NCBI RefSeq assembly: GCF_014645895.1
Contig: NZ_BMMP01000020.1
Location: 1-64,000 of the forward strand
DNA length: 64,000 bases
Origin: Streptomyces daqingensis
Lineage (GTDB): Bacteria > Actinomycetota > Actinomycetes > Streptomycetales > Streptomycetaceae
Reading direction: 5' to 3'
The notes under the pieces are model-generated. The model did not search any database. It saw only the letters and a list, made by a program, of their open reading frames with translations, and was not told the DNA's origin. Positions 49,514 through 57,781 of this stretch are shown here, piece by piece. A program made the position numbers and the translations under genes. Positions within the stretch are counted from its first letter, which is position 1. Each line of letters opens with the position of its first letter.

Positions 49514-50116
49514 TCAGGCCGGGGCGGGACGTCGGGACGCGCGGACACCCGCGGGGAGCACCGTGTGCGCGGTGACGCCGCGGCCGGACTCCGGTGCCTG
49601 CGCCGACGCGCGGGCGGGCACCCCGACCCGGGTCCGGGTGGAGACCAGGGTGCCCTCCTGCGGGTAGGAGTGCCACGTACGCCAGTGGACCTGCCCTGAC
49701 TGCCGCCGCACCAGCAGCGCGGTGAAGGCGTCGGGCGAGCCGGGGAACGTACCGGCAAGGCCGTTGGGGTGGTCCGAGACCAGCGCGAGCAGTTCCTGCG
49801 CACGGCCGGCGAAGGACGCGGGCGTCAACTTCTCGACGTTGGCGGCGAATTCGTACTCCCACGCGCCGACGCGTTTCGAGACGCCCAGCGGCAGCGGCGT
49901 ACTGCTGCCCGGCATGCAGGCGACGGTCTCCGAGCAGCTTCCGCCGTCATCCTCGAGCAGCACCTGATGCGAGGCGCCGAGGAGGCGCAACTGCACTGCG
50001 GCGCCGTCGAGTTCGAGCTCCCTGACGGCCAGCGCCGGCAGGGGTTCCCGTCCGAGGACCCACGCGAGGTCGCCGGAACGGGTGTCGGTGTACGGGGTGG
50101 AGAGAGTGGTGAGCAT
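49514..50116 (-). CDS. DUF2617 family protein
   Basis: A 200-residue actinobacterial protein starting MLTTLSTPYTDTRSGDLAWV and containing LELDGAAVQLRLLGASHQVL, WEYEFAANVEKLTPASFAGR, LVSDHPNGLAGTFPGSPDAF and WHSYPQEGTLVSTRTRV, all diagnostic of DUF2617. Function is unknown; it is often near the spermidine-synthase-like gene. ATG at 50116. Confidence 0.85.
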   Translation of the reverse strand: MLTTLSTPYTDTRSGDLAWVLGREPLPALAVRELELDGAAVQLRLLGASHQVLLEDDGGSCSETVACMPGSSTPLPLGVSKRVGAWEYEFAANVEKLTPASFAGRAQELLALVSDHPNGLAGTFPGSPDAFTALLVRRQSGQVHWRTWHSYPQEGTLVSTRTRVGVPARASAQAPESGRGVTAHTVLPAGVRASRRPAPA

Positions 50117-50210
50117 GGGTCGGCTCCGCAAGCACACGGTGGAGGAGCGAGCCGGCACGCCCCCGGGACACAGCCAGGGTCGGCTTCGCCGGCTCGAACC
50201 CACGCCAGCT

Positions 50211-50229
50211 TTCAGTGATACTGAATCAC
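50211..50229. promoter_or_regulatory. overlapping perfect palindromes upstream of the DUF2617 gene
   Basis: TTCAGTGATACTGAATCAC contains TTCAGT-GAT-ACTGAA and, shifted by four bases, GTGAT-ACTGA-ATCAC, both perfect. It lies about 95 bases upstream of the DUF2617 start in an AT-richer stretch and looks like a repressor operator. The binding protein is unknown. Confidence 0.5.
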
Positions 50230-50379
50230 CGAATCATGAAATGTGTACTTCCACAGACTTTTCGATGCCTACCTCCGGGTTTCCATCCCCCCGAGTGCCG
50301 GACAGTTCAGATGTTCAACTGCCGTACGGCGACCGGGAGGACGGAACCCGAGGCTCCGAGTGCTCCGCCCCGGCGGGGC

Positions 50380-50676
50380 TCAGCTGCCGCCGCCACCGCC
50401 GCAGCCGCCACCGCCGCCGCCACCGCACGAGGAGGACGAGCCGCAGGAAGAGCCCCCGCCGTCAGACGACGAACCGCCGCCGCAGGACGACGAACCGACC
50501 TCTCCCGCACCGGCCCACCACCCGCCGTCACCGGACGACGAAGAGCCCGTGGCCCCGCGGCGGCGCCGGCTCGAGGCCGGGCGCGTACCGCCGCCCCTCC
50601 TCGACGCGGCGATGGCCGCGAAGGTCACAGCGGCCAGGATCATGACAAAGAAGATCAACACGATGACCAGCGTCAC
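50380..50676 (-). CDS. small membrane protein with Gly/Ser/Cys-rich tail
   Basis: A 98-residue protein with one N-terminal membrane helix (VTLVIVLIFFVMILAAVTFA), a basic segment (SRRGGGTRPASSRRRRG), then a tail made almost only of Ser, Gly and Cys (SSSCGGGSSSDGGGSSCGSS and similar), with six cysteines. GTG start with GGGGGA seven bases upstream. The function is not known; tails like this are seen in small actinobacterial surface proteins. The long repetitive tail could also have arisen from GC-rich slippage. Confidence 0.6.
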   Translation of the reverse strand: MTLVIVLIFFVMILAAVTFAAIAASRRGGGTRPASSRRRRGATGSSSSGDGGWWAGAGEVGSSSCGGGSSSDGGGSSCGSSSSCGGGGGGGCGGGGGS

Positions 50677-50939
50677 GTCGGGTCCCCCATCTTTAAGCAG
50701 TGCGGCCCCCCGCACCGTCAGTTGCACACAGACGTCCCCTGACGCCCGCGGATAGTCGCCGTCTCCGGCGTGACGGGCTCCTGCCCGGGCTTTCCGGCCC
50801 CCAAAGCAGAGTTGAGGAAGTTCAGAGCCTTGTCGCGGGGCATCGGCCCCTGGCCTGCTCAGAGGGGCCGTTCAGGGGCCGTCCGCGCCTCACTGGGCCG
50901 CCTGTGGGCCGTGATCTCCCGGATGCAAACGACGTGCTT

Positions 50940-51917
50940 CTAGATCACACGGCGCCGTATCCGCCACACCACCACACCGATCAGGATCGCAGCGACGGCG
51001 ACGAACAGGGTCGCCTCGATGAACTGGAACGTCCAGAACCGGTCGGCCGGGTGGTAGACCCTGAACTGCTGGATGTCCCGTGCGTGCAGGAACTGGTTGA
51101 GGTTGGTGCCTGCCCGGTTGGCGGCGGCCTCCAGGTCGTAGTACTTGGTCACGCTCAGCCTGCGCCCGGTGGCGTCTGCATAGCCGTGTTCGATCACCCA
51201 GTCAGCGAAGCCGGACATGGGCCGGTGCCCCGCCTGGTCCTTCGAGCCGCCGACGGGGACCGGCTCCCTGGTGGTGAGCGGCGTGGCGTACGCGGGACGG
51301 GCCAGCAGCGCCACCGACATCCGGGTGGCGAGGAACGCACCGAACGCGACGCCGAACGCGGGCAGGCCGCGCCGCAGGATCGCCCCGGCGGCGGTGGCGA
51401 GGCCGAACGCGAACAGCGCGTACGCCACCGGAACAAGTCCCTCCAGGTCGAAGGCGTCGTACTGGAAGCGCCCTTCCCACGCGTCGAACGGCTGGCGGAA
51501 CCAGGTGAGCACCGCGGTGAACATCCCGGTGAGCGCGACGGTGACGCCGGCCAGTGCCGCGAGCTTGGCCACCAGCCAGCGCATCCGCGGCACGGCCTGC
51601 GTCCAGGCGAGCTGCCAGGTGCCGTCCTCCAGTTCGCGCGCGAGCAGTGGCGCACCGAGGAACGCACCGATGACGACGGGGACCAGATAGAAGGCCGCCA
51701 GGAGGTTCTCGACGTACCCGTACTCCTCGTCGAGCCGACGGAAGGAGGCCTCGCAGGCTTCGTTGATACCGGCCTCTCCCGCACACCGGGCGGGATCGCC
51801 GGGGAACAGGTCGTGGGCCTGTGTCCCGAGTATGAGCAGGGCAAGGCCGAACATGCCGACAAGCAGACCCAGGACGCATACCTCGGTCCGGTGCTGGCGC
51901 CAGATCAACCACGTCAT
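50940..51917 (-). CDS. ABC transporter permease of a YtrA-type operon
   Basis: A 325-residue membrane protein with six helices: VCVLGLLVGMFGLALLILGT, LLAAFYLVPVVIGAFLGAPL, the piece LARELEDGTWQLAWTQAVPR common to these permeases, LVAKLAALAGVTVALTGMFT, AYALFAFGLATAAGAILRRG and a C-terminal IEATLFVAVAAILIGVVVWR. ATG at 51917 overlaps the ATPase stop (ATGA). With the ATPase and GntR gene it forms a small drug- or stress-responsive operon of the type induced by cell-wall antibiotics in other Gram-positives. Confidence 0.85.
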   Translation of the reverse strand: MTWLIWRQHRTEVCVLGLLVGMFGLALLILGTQAHDLFPGDPARCAGEAGINEACEASFRRLDEEYGYVENLLAAFYLVPVVIGAFLGAPLLARELEDGTWQLAWTQAVPRMRWLVAKLAALAGVTVALTGMFTAVLTWFRQPFDAWEGRFQYDAFDLEGLVPVAYALFAFGLATAAGAILRRGLPAFGVAFGAFLATRMSVALLARPAYATPLTTREPVPVGGSKDQAGHRPMSGFADWVIEHGYADATGRRLSVTKYYDLEAAANRAGTNLNQFLHARDIQQFRVYHPADRFWTFQFIEATLFVAVAAILIGVVVWRIRRRVI

Positions 51918-52813
51918 GCCGCCCTCCCCGACGCGACCGCGGCGCTCGGCTCGGACGGCCGGCGCAGGTACGCCAGCACCAGCTCCTCCAGCGCGATCGG
52001 CTGAGCCTGCCACCCGGGCGCTGCCGGGATCGCGCCGTCGCGTACCAGCAGGGTCGTGTGCCGGTCGCTGTGGACGGCCTCCACGACGGCGCCGGCCCGG
52101 TCGGGGTCGGTGGCCGTGCGCGGGCCGACGAGCAGCCGATGCTCGTCGAGAAGGGTGTCGATGTCACCGGTGAGCGTGACCCGGCCGTGGTTGAGCACGA
52201 TCAAGTGGTCGCACACGCGCTCCAACTCGTGCACGACGTGGGAGGAGAACAGGACGGTCACCCCGCCCTCGGCCACCGCGCCCATGAGGACCTGCAAGAA
52301 CTCGTGCCGAGCCAGCGGGTCGAGGCTGGCCACCGGCTCGTCGAGGACGAGCAGGTCCGGCCGCTTCGCCAGGGCCAGAGCCAACGCGACCTGGGCCTGC
52401 TGCCCGCCGGAGAGCGTACCGGCCCTGCGGTCGAGCGGGATGCCCAACTTCGCCAGCCGGCGCTCGGCCAGCCCCTGGTCGAACCGCAGGTTGCAGGCCC
52501 GGCCGAAACGGAGCATCTCGGCGACGGTGAAGCGCTTGTACAGCGGGTGGTCCTGGGCCAGGAACCCGACCCGGGCCAGAGTCTGCGAGGTGCTGGCGGT
52601 GACGTCGTGGCCGAGGACCTCCACCGTGCCGGTGCTCGGTGCCAGCAACCCGACGACCAGGCGGAGCAGCGTGGTCTTGCCCGCGCCGTTCGGCCCGACC
52701 AGGGCTATCACGCCGCCCGCCGGCAGGGCCAGGGTGCAGTCGCGCAGCGCCCAGCCCTTCCGGTACCGCTTGCCCACACCGTCGGTGCGCACCGCGAACT
52801 CGGTCGCTGTCAT
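51914..52813 (-). CDS. ABC transporter ATP-binding protein of a YtrA-type operon
   Basis: A 299-residue ATPase: Walker A GPNGAGKTT, signature LSGGQQAQVALA, Walker B LLVLDEPVASLDPLARHEFL and H loop LFSSHVVHELERVCDHLIVL. It starts MTATEFAVRTDGVGKRYRKG at an ATG that overlaps the regulator's stop (ATGA). The C-terminal part is short and lacks the long extension of drug exporters such as the transporter at 4.6 kb. Confidence 0.9.
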   Translation of the reverse strand: MTATEFAVRTDGVGKRYRKGWALRDCTLALPAGGVIALVGPNGAGKTTLLRLVVGLLAPSTGTVEVLGHDVTASTSQTLARVGFLAQDHPLYKRFTVAEMLRFGRACNLRFDQGLAERRLAKLGIPLDRRAGTLSGGQQAQVALALALAKRPDLLVLDEPVASLDPLARHEFLQVLMGAVAEGGVTVLFSSHVVHELERVCDHLIVLNHGRVTLTGDIDTLLDEHRLLVGPRTATDPDRAGAVVEAVHSDRHTTLLVRDGAIPAAPGWQAQPIALEELVLAYLRRPSEPSAAVASGRAA

Positions 52814-53205
52814 GCCACGTCCTCATTCCTCGTCTGCTGATGGACGGAAGTAAGAAGCGCGTTGACCGCCTGCTCGTCGAGGCCGGCCGCGTAGGCGCGG
52901 CGCAGCCAGGCCGCCAGGCCGCGGCGCAGCGACGTGTACGTCGATGCCGACATCACGGCCGACTGCTGTTCATTGACGAACGTGCCCTGGCCGGGCCGGC
53001 CGGCGACCAGGTTCTCCTGCTCCATCTGCCGGTACGCCTTGGCGACGGTGTTCGGATTGATCGCCAGGTCCTCGGCCACCTCGCGGATGAGCGGGAGACG
53101 GTCACCGGGCTGGAGGAAGCCCAGCAGCACCGCCTGGCGGACCTGCTGAACGAGTTGCAGGTACGGCGGCACGCCGGAGTGGGTGTCGAGCCGGAAGACG
53201 AACAC
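52810..53205 (-). CDS. GntR-family regulator, YtrA subfamily
   Basis: A 131-residue regulator consisting of the winged helix (YLQLVQQVRQAVLLGFLQPG, LPLIREVAEDLAINPNTVAK, AYRQMEQENLVAGRPGQGTF) and a short helical tail, the small size typical of YtrA. GTG start with AAGGAG five bases upstream. First gene of the operon with the two ABC genes; it probably binds the palindrome over its own promoter and is relieved by an antibiotic-type signal. Confidence 0.9.
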   Translation of the reverse strand: MFVFRLDTHSGVPPYLQLVQQVRQAVLLGFLQPGDRLPLIREVAEDLAINPNTVAKAYRQMEQENLVAGRPGQGTFVNEQQSAVMSASTYTSLRRGLAAWLRRAYAAGLDEQAVNALLTSVHQQTRNEDVA

Positions 53206-53218
53206 GTGAGCTCCTTAC

Positions 53219-53260
53219 TGCTTTACTAGTATCGTAGTTAAGCAGCTGGCCGGCGCTCAA
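53219..53260 (-). promoter_or_regulatory. promoter and operator of the YtrA-type operon
   Basis: On the minus strand TTGAGC (53255-53260) and TACGAT (53231-53236) have an 18-base spacer. A 26-bp palindrome, TGCTTTACTAGTA and TCGTAGTTAAGCA (53219-53244), covers the -10 and expected start site with 10 of 13 positions paired. This fits autorepression by the GntR protein. Confidence 0.6.
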
Positions 53261-53284
53261 GAGGGCCGACGCATGACCGCGGCA

Positions 53285-53680
53285 CCAGGACCAGGCGCAG
53301 GCCTCACCGGTCCGCCGGCGCGTACCCGCGCGCCGAGGCGGCGGAAGCGCGGCGGTTGAAGCATCGTTCGACGACGATGCGGGCGCGTCAGTTCTCTGCG
53401 TCGACTCCTGACGGTCCGCAGCCGTGGCGACCGCGGTTGCGCCGGTGCCGCCGCCGCTCAGCCCGCCTCGGAATCGGCACTGGGGGCGTGATCGTCCGTC
53501 TCGTCATGTCCGTATCGCCCCCACCCCCGGCCCGTGTCCGCGGCGTACTGGTGGGCGCGAACGGTGGTGGAGCCGATCTGCACCAGCCAGTCGAGGCCGC
53601 CGACCGCACCCGCGCGGGCCTGGATCTGCTGCAGGGCTCCGGTGAAACGCACCGTCCAAGTGCGCCGTCGAGGGCCTAGC
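53285..53680 (-). pseudogene. remnant of an IS5-family transposase
   Basis: On the minus strand the piece RFTGALQQIQARAGAVGGLD followed by WLVQIGSTTVRAHQYAADTG (53525-53665) matches the middle of IS5-type transposases (the DST-RAH element carries a catalytic Asp, here replaced by Gly in IGST). Further on, in other frames, ARIVVERCFNRRASAASARG resembles the conserved C-terminal VERCFN motif. Frameshifts and missing parts mean it is inactive. It lies between the GntR/ABC operon and the large secreted protein. Confidence 0.65.
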
Positions 53681-53689
53681 GGGCCCGGT

Positions 53690-53815
53690 AGCAGAGGCCG
53701 AGGCCGTGCGGTCGGTCTTGACGCGGTCGGTCTTGACGGTCTTGCCATCGGCGTTGACCTCGGTCTTGAACCAGCGGTCTTGGATGTGGGCGGCCTGATG
53801 ACGCCACAGATCCTC
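53690..53815 (-). pseudogene. remnant of a phage/ICE-type site-specific integrase N terminus
   Basis: On the minus strand AAHIQDRWFKTEVNADGKTV (around 53740-53790) resembles the N-terminal domain of Streptomyces tyrosine integrases. A 15-base tandem duplication (GTCAAGACCGACCGC twice) follows, then in a shifted frame HGLGLCYRAR and a stop. No catalytic domain remains. Confidence 0.5.
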
Positions 53816-53990
53816 AGGACCCAGCGTCTCGTGTGTCCAACCTCAGGGGTCCAGGCCCGATGGCTCGTGACAGAACCCGGACCCCACACGTAACTGGCGG
53901 TAACTCCCCGGCGATACAAATAGTCCCGAAAGCAGGAGCGAGCTTACTGACCACACGCACCGCCCGCACGACACATTTCTGGGGGACACC

Positions 53991-54158
53991 ATGAAGAAGT
54001 ACACGCGTGCCACCTTTTTCACCGCTCCCGGCGTCGCCACCGCTCTCTCACTCACTGCCTGCGGCGGTGACGACTCGGATATCGGCGGCTCAGGCAAAGG
54101 GAGTGCCGTCCGCGGGGCCTCAGTTCTTGGAATGCGAGCAGGTTCTTTCCAGCGCTGA
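53991..54158 (+). pseudogene. truncated lipoprotein
   Basis: A 55-codon frame begins MKKYTRATFFTAPGV and has a lipobox LSLTACGGDDS, i.e. a signal for lipid-anchored secretion, but no substantial mature part follows before the stop. ATG with GGGGGAC upstream. It looks like the 5' end of a lipoprotein gene cut off by a deletion, close to the transposase and integrase relics. Confidence 0.55.
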
Positions 54159-54182
54159 ACGGCCGAGAGCGAAGGTGACGAA

Positions 54183-56540
54183 GTGAAGAGGATGCACGCA
54201 ATGAGACGCCGAGTACCGCGGGGGCTCCTGGCGTCCGTCATGGCCTGTGTTCTGGGTGCAGGAGCGTGGCTGGGCACGGCTGCGCCGACCAACGCCATCG
54301 AGGGCGGTTGGGAAAGCGACGGCCGCGAACCGTTCACCTCCATGGCACAGATCTGGGTGGGTAAGAACCCTGAAGAGACGGACAACCGGTTCGTCTGCTC
54401 GGGGTCTGTCACGAGCTGGAAGAATGTTCTGACCGCCCAACACTGCTTCGAGGGACTCACAGAAGAACAGCGCAAATGGGTCTACGTGAAGACAGGGGAC
54501 AAGCGCAAAAACAAGGGCGCGGTGTATCGCATCACTGACAGAGTCAGCCGAGGCGATCTGGCGGTGCTCACTTTGAACGCGGGGAGTGGCGGGATAGAGA
54601 CCTATGGAGAGCCCTACGCCGAACTGGGGCCGAACAAGCGCCCGTGGCTGAAGGACAAGCCCGAGTCCTTTGGGTGGGGCAAGACCTGTTACACGTGTGA
54701 CGTGGCCCCATGGCTCAAAGGCGTCAGCACCAAGGTGATCGACAACGAGTACGACCTGCGCGACGCCATGGGCGGTCTTGCCTACAAGGTCCGGGCCATC
54801 GATGGCCGCATCAGGAGGGGAGACTCCGGCGGACCGAACGGCCACTGGGGGAACGGCGGCAGCACGCGGGTGGTGACCGGAGTGGCCTCGACCTCCGAAC
54901 AGGATGGCAGCAAGCCTGCCAACGCAACCATGTCCGCGACCTACGACAAGAAGGGTTGCAGGCCCGACAGCACCTGCGTCCATGACTGGCTGCAGAAGGA
55001 GGCCGGGATGGTGGTCCACGAGGAAGGGCACACGGACCTCCGGCGCCACGTGATGCCGCTGGGTGACTCGATCACCTACGGCAAGGAGAGCTCCGACGGG
55101 AACGGCTACCGCGACGAGCTGCACGACGCCCTCGAAAAGGAATCAGGCAAGGGGAACGTCGACTTCGTCGGCAATGTACGCAACGGCTCCATGCCCGACC
55201 GGGAAAATGAGGGGCATCCAGGCAAGCGCATCGATGAGATCGCTGATTACGCCAAGTGCTCCGTGTCTCAGCATCAGCCGAACGTGATCACGCTGCACGC
55301 GGGGAGCAATGACTTCAACCAGCGCCACGAACTGGCGACGGCGCATGTGCGCATGAAGGACCTCATCGAACAGGTGCTGGAGGACTCGCCGAAGGCGGTG
55401 GTCGTGGTCGCGAAGGTCATTCCGACCGGGAAACCCGGTATGCAGCCTCGCATCGACGCGTTCAACGCCAAGCTGCCCGGCATCGTCTCCGAGCTTCGTG
55501 CGGACGGCAAGCACGTGGTGCTGACCGACACCAGTGACGTCAAGGTCAGCGACGGCCTGGAGAACGACGCCCACCCCAACGACGAGGGCTACGCCAAACT
55601 CGGGTACGACTTCGCCAGAGGAATCAGGGAAGCCGCGGACAAGGGGTGGATCGAGAAGCCCGCTCCGCAGAAGCCGGACGCCGGGTGCGATGCGGATGAG
55701 AGCAAGGCGGGTCCGGGCTGGCGCGCTTTGGGTGTCGTCGCTCCCGGTATGACTTATCCGTCGGGCCGTACCGACCTCGCGGACTTCGACGGCGACGGCC
55801 GCGACGACTACGTGCGCGTCTCCGGTGACGGCGAGGTGCGGATCGCGTTGAACCGCAAGGACCGGCCCGGGAAACCGCGCTGGAAAGAGGTCGGATCCGG
55901 CATCGATCTGGCCGGCTGGGGCGGTCGGACAGTTCGCTTCGCCGACATCGACGGCGACGGAGCGGACGACATCGTCATGGTCCCGGAGAAGAGCGAAAAC
56001 GCCGCCTCCGTGCGCGTCCACCTCAACAACGGGGTCACCGCCGGTGAAATGGGCTGGACGCAGCCGCACGCGGTCAAGTTGCGCCTCACCGACGTCCCGC
56101 AGGAAGCGGTGCGTTTCGCCGATGTCAACGGGGACGGCCGCGACGACTATCTCCGGGTAGGCGAGGACGGCTCCGTCCACGCCTACTACAACCTGGAGGG
56201 AGACGAGCCCGGCGAGTACTGGAAGTGGAAGGAGCACCGGAACTGGGCTCCCGGCGTCTTCTACGGCTCCCGAAGCAAGCTGCGCCTGGCGGACGTCAAC
56301 GCTGACGGCAAGGCCGACTACCTCATGGTCGGCAAGCGCGGAGCGGTGCACGCCTACATCAACAACGGCGGGCGGGGCCACGGAGGCTTCACCGAACACC
56401 GCTACTTCGTCAAGGAGACCGGATACCCCGGCGGCAAGTCGGCGTTCCGCGACATCAGCGGCGACGGAAAGGCCGATTACGTCGTCGTCTACGACGGCGG
56501 ATCCGTCCGGGCCTGGCTCAACCGGGGCGGCAACACGTAG
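54183..56540 (+). CDS. secreted trypsin-like protease / SGNH hydrolase / FG-GAP repeat fusion protein
   Basis: A 785-residue exported protein. Signal peptide residues 1-38 (cleavage after PTNA). The mature N terminus IEGG mirrors the IVGG of activated trypsins. Residues 39-275 are an S1 protease with His87 (LTAQHC), Asp125 (SRGDLAVL) and Ser215 (RRGDSGGP). Residues 285-490 are an SGNH/GDSL esterase with GDSIT (294-298), GSND (374-377) and NDAHPND near 461-467, where the usual DxxH aspartate is Asn461. Residues 530-785 hold five FG-GAP/VCBS-like calcium loops (DFDGDGRDD, DIDGDGADD, DVNGDGRDD, DVNADGKAD, DISGDGKAD), probably for surface or polymer binding. GTG/ATG alternatives at the start do not change the signal peptide. 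This domain combination is unusual. Confidence 0.85.
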   Translation: MKRMHAMRRRVPRGLLASVMACVLGAGAWLGTAAPTNAIEGGWESDGREPFTSMAQIWVGKNPEETDNRFVCSGSVTSWKNVLTAQHCFEGLTEEQRKWVYVKTGDKRKNKGAVYRITDRVSRGDLAVLTLNAGSGGIETYGEPYAELGPNKRPWLKDKPESFGWGKTCYTCDVAPWLKGVSTKVIDNEYDLRDAMGGLAYKVRAIDGRIRRGDSGGPNGHWGNGGSTRVVTGVASTSEQDGSKPANATMSATYDKKGCRPDSTCVHDWLQKEAGMVVHEEGHTDLRRHVMPLGDSITYGKESSDGNGYRDELHDALEKESGKGNVDFVGNVRNGSMPDRENEGHPGKRIDEIADYAKCSVSQHQPNVITLHAGSNDFNQRHELATAHVRMKDLIEQVLEDSPKAVVVVAKVIPTGKPGMQPRIDAFNAKLPGIVSELRADGKHVVLTDTSDVKVSDGLENDAHPNDEGYAKLGYDFARGIREAADKGWIEKPAPQKPDAGCDADESKAGPGWRALGVVAPGMTYPSGRTDLADFDGDGRDDYVRVSGDGEVRIALNRKDRPGKPRWKEVGSGIDLAGWGGRTVRFADIDGDGADDIVMVPEKSENAASVRVHLNNGVTAGEMGWTQPHAVKLRLTDVPQEAVRFADVNGDGRDDYLRVGEDGSVHAYYNLEGDEPGEYWKWKEHRNWAPGVFYGSRSKLRLADVNADGKADYLMVGKRGAVHAYINNGGRGHGGFTEHRYFVKETGYPGGKSAFRDISGDGKADYVVVYDGGSVRAWLNRGGNT

Positions 56541-56580
56541 GACTCACCTCACTGGGTCCTCATCGGATGGACCGCCTCTC

Positions 56581-56618
56581 CCGTGGGGCCTGGTGCGAGC
56601 CCGCACCAGGCCCCACGG
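56581..56618 (+). terminator. terminator of the large secreted protein gene
   Basis: A perfect 17-bp stem (CCGTGGGGCCTGGTGCG and CGCACCAGGCCCCACGG) with a four-base loop, then CCTTT, 40 bases after the stop. Confidence 0.85.
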
Positions 56619-56700
56619 CCTTTCGCACAACCGCCCGGCCGCACCTGTGTTCCATCAGGCGGGCCGTTCCGCGGCGCAGCTTCACGGCGACCTTCTCGCT

Positions 56701-56799
56701 CGTCACCGTTGAACTCGCGATGCTGGTGAGGGCGAGGAAGTCCGCTGCTTCGGGTTCGTAGCGTCGGTGGAGGCGGCGCCATCCGGGGAGCCAGGCCAT
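56701..56799 (-). pseudogene. C-terminal remnant of a second IS5-like transposase
   Basis: On the minus strand AWLPGWRRLHRRYEPEAADF and LALTSIASSTV match the conserved C-terminal region of IS5-type transposases. Nothing of the catalytic domain is left. It lies between two FG-GAP protein genes. Confidence 0.6.
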
Positions 56800-57017
56800 G
56801 GTGCCTGGCAGGCCACATACCCGGCGTGGACGGCGCACTCCGACGTATCAGGCAATGTCACGGCCCTGCTACACGGTCAACAGGGCGCGAACCCCGCATC
56901 GACGGGCTCGCGTCCTGTGGGGTGAAAACGATGTCAGCGCTCCCAGAACGGCCGCTCTCGCGGTCCCGGGGCCATCGGCCGTAATTCGCTCGGCCATGAG
57001 AACAAAGGAGCCCGTAC

Positions 57018-57728
57018 GTGTCTCGCACTCGCTCACGTTTGATCGCCCTGCCGCTCGCAGCGGCCGCTGTGAGTCTCGGCTTAGCCGGATACCAGGCCTC
57101 AGCGGCAGAACCGGTGTCGACCCACGGCCTGCCGGCACCGTGTCTGTCGGACGCGGAGACCCTGGTGGGCGACCTCGACGGGGACGCCCATGTGGACAAG
57201 GTCAACAACCCCTGGCTGAGCGGCACCAAGACGACGGTTCAATGGGGCAACGGGGACGGCACCTACTCCGCCCCGGTCTCTGTCGCATCCCTCGTCGGTA
57301 CGCAGAAGGGTGAGGTCACGACCGCGGCGGTCGCAGACTTCCAGGGCGACGGGACGCTGGATCTGGTCGTCAACGTCGTCGAGCCCTCAAGCGGCGACGA
57401 CCCCTCGGCCCCGCGCATCTCGGAGTACCGGCCCGGCCCGCTGGACCGCGGCGACCTGGGCTCGGCCGACGCCCAGCAGACCGATATCGGCGAAGCTCAG
57501 CAGCTGCGGATCGCCGACTACAACAAGGACGAGCGCCCGGACCTGGCGGTCCTGGCCAACACAGGCGACGGCGTGCGCGAGCGCACGGTGCGGCTCACCA
57601 ACGCGGACGGCACCCCTGGGGCCAACGACGCCGACGCGAACAACAAGTACGGCGAGATCGGCACACCGGCCGACCTGCCGTCCATGCCGAGCGACGGCTG
57701 GAAGCAGTTCTACGGCTCCTGCTCCTGA
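57018..57728 (+). CDS. secreted FG-GAP repeat protein with TTA codon
   Basis: A 236-residue exported protein. Signal peptide about residues 1-30 (SRLIALPLAAAAVSLGLAGY ... ASA). The mature part has calcium-loop repeats GDLDGDAHVDKV, ADFQGDGTLDLVV and ADYNKDERPDLAV, as in VCBS/FG-GAP beta propellers, but only three, so it is a small or incomplete propeller. GTG start with AAAGGAG seven bases upstream. The leucine in SLGLAG is encoded by TTA (57081-57083), a rare codon that makes expression depend on bldA in Streptomyces. Confidence 0.8.
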   Translation: MSRTRSRLIALPLAAAAVSLGLAGYQASAAEPVSTHGLPAPCLSDAETLVGDLDGDAHVDKVNNPWLSGTKTTVQWGNGDGTYSAPVSVASLVGTQKGEVTTAAVADFQGDGTLDLVVNVVEPSSGDDPSAPRISEYRPGPLDRGDLGSADAQQTDIGEAQQLRIADYNKDERPDLAVLANTGDGVRERTVRLTNADGTPGANDADANNKYGEIGTPADLPSMPSDGWKQFYGSCS

Positions 57729-57737
57729 CCCGGCCCG

Positions 57738-57781
57738 GAGGCCCGTCCGCCCCGCATGCAGTGGCGGGTCGGACGGGCCTC
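57738..57781 (+). terminator. terminator of the FG-GAP gene
   Basis: GAGGCCCGTCCG and CGGACGGGCCTC form a 12-bp stem starting ten bases after the stop; the loop can form a further CCCGC/GCGGG pairing. Confidence 0.75.

Larger units (their letters stand above)
56541..57017. other. gap between the FG-GAP genes (terminator and transposase relic)
   Basis: Apart from the hairpin at 56581-56618 and the IS5 relic at 56701-56799, nothing else was recognised in this 477-base stretch. Confidence 0.5.
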
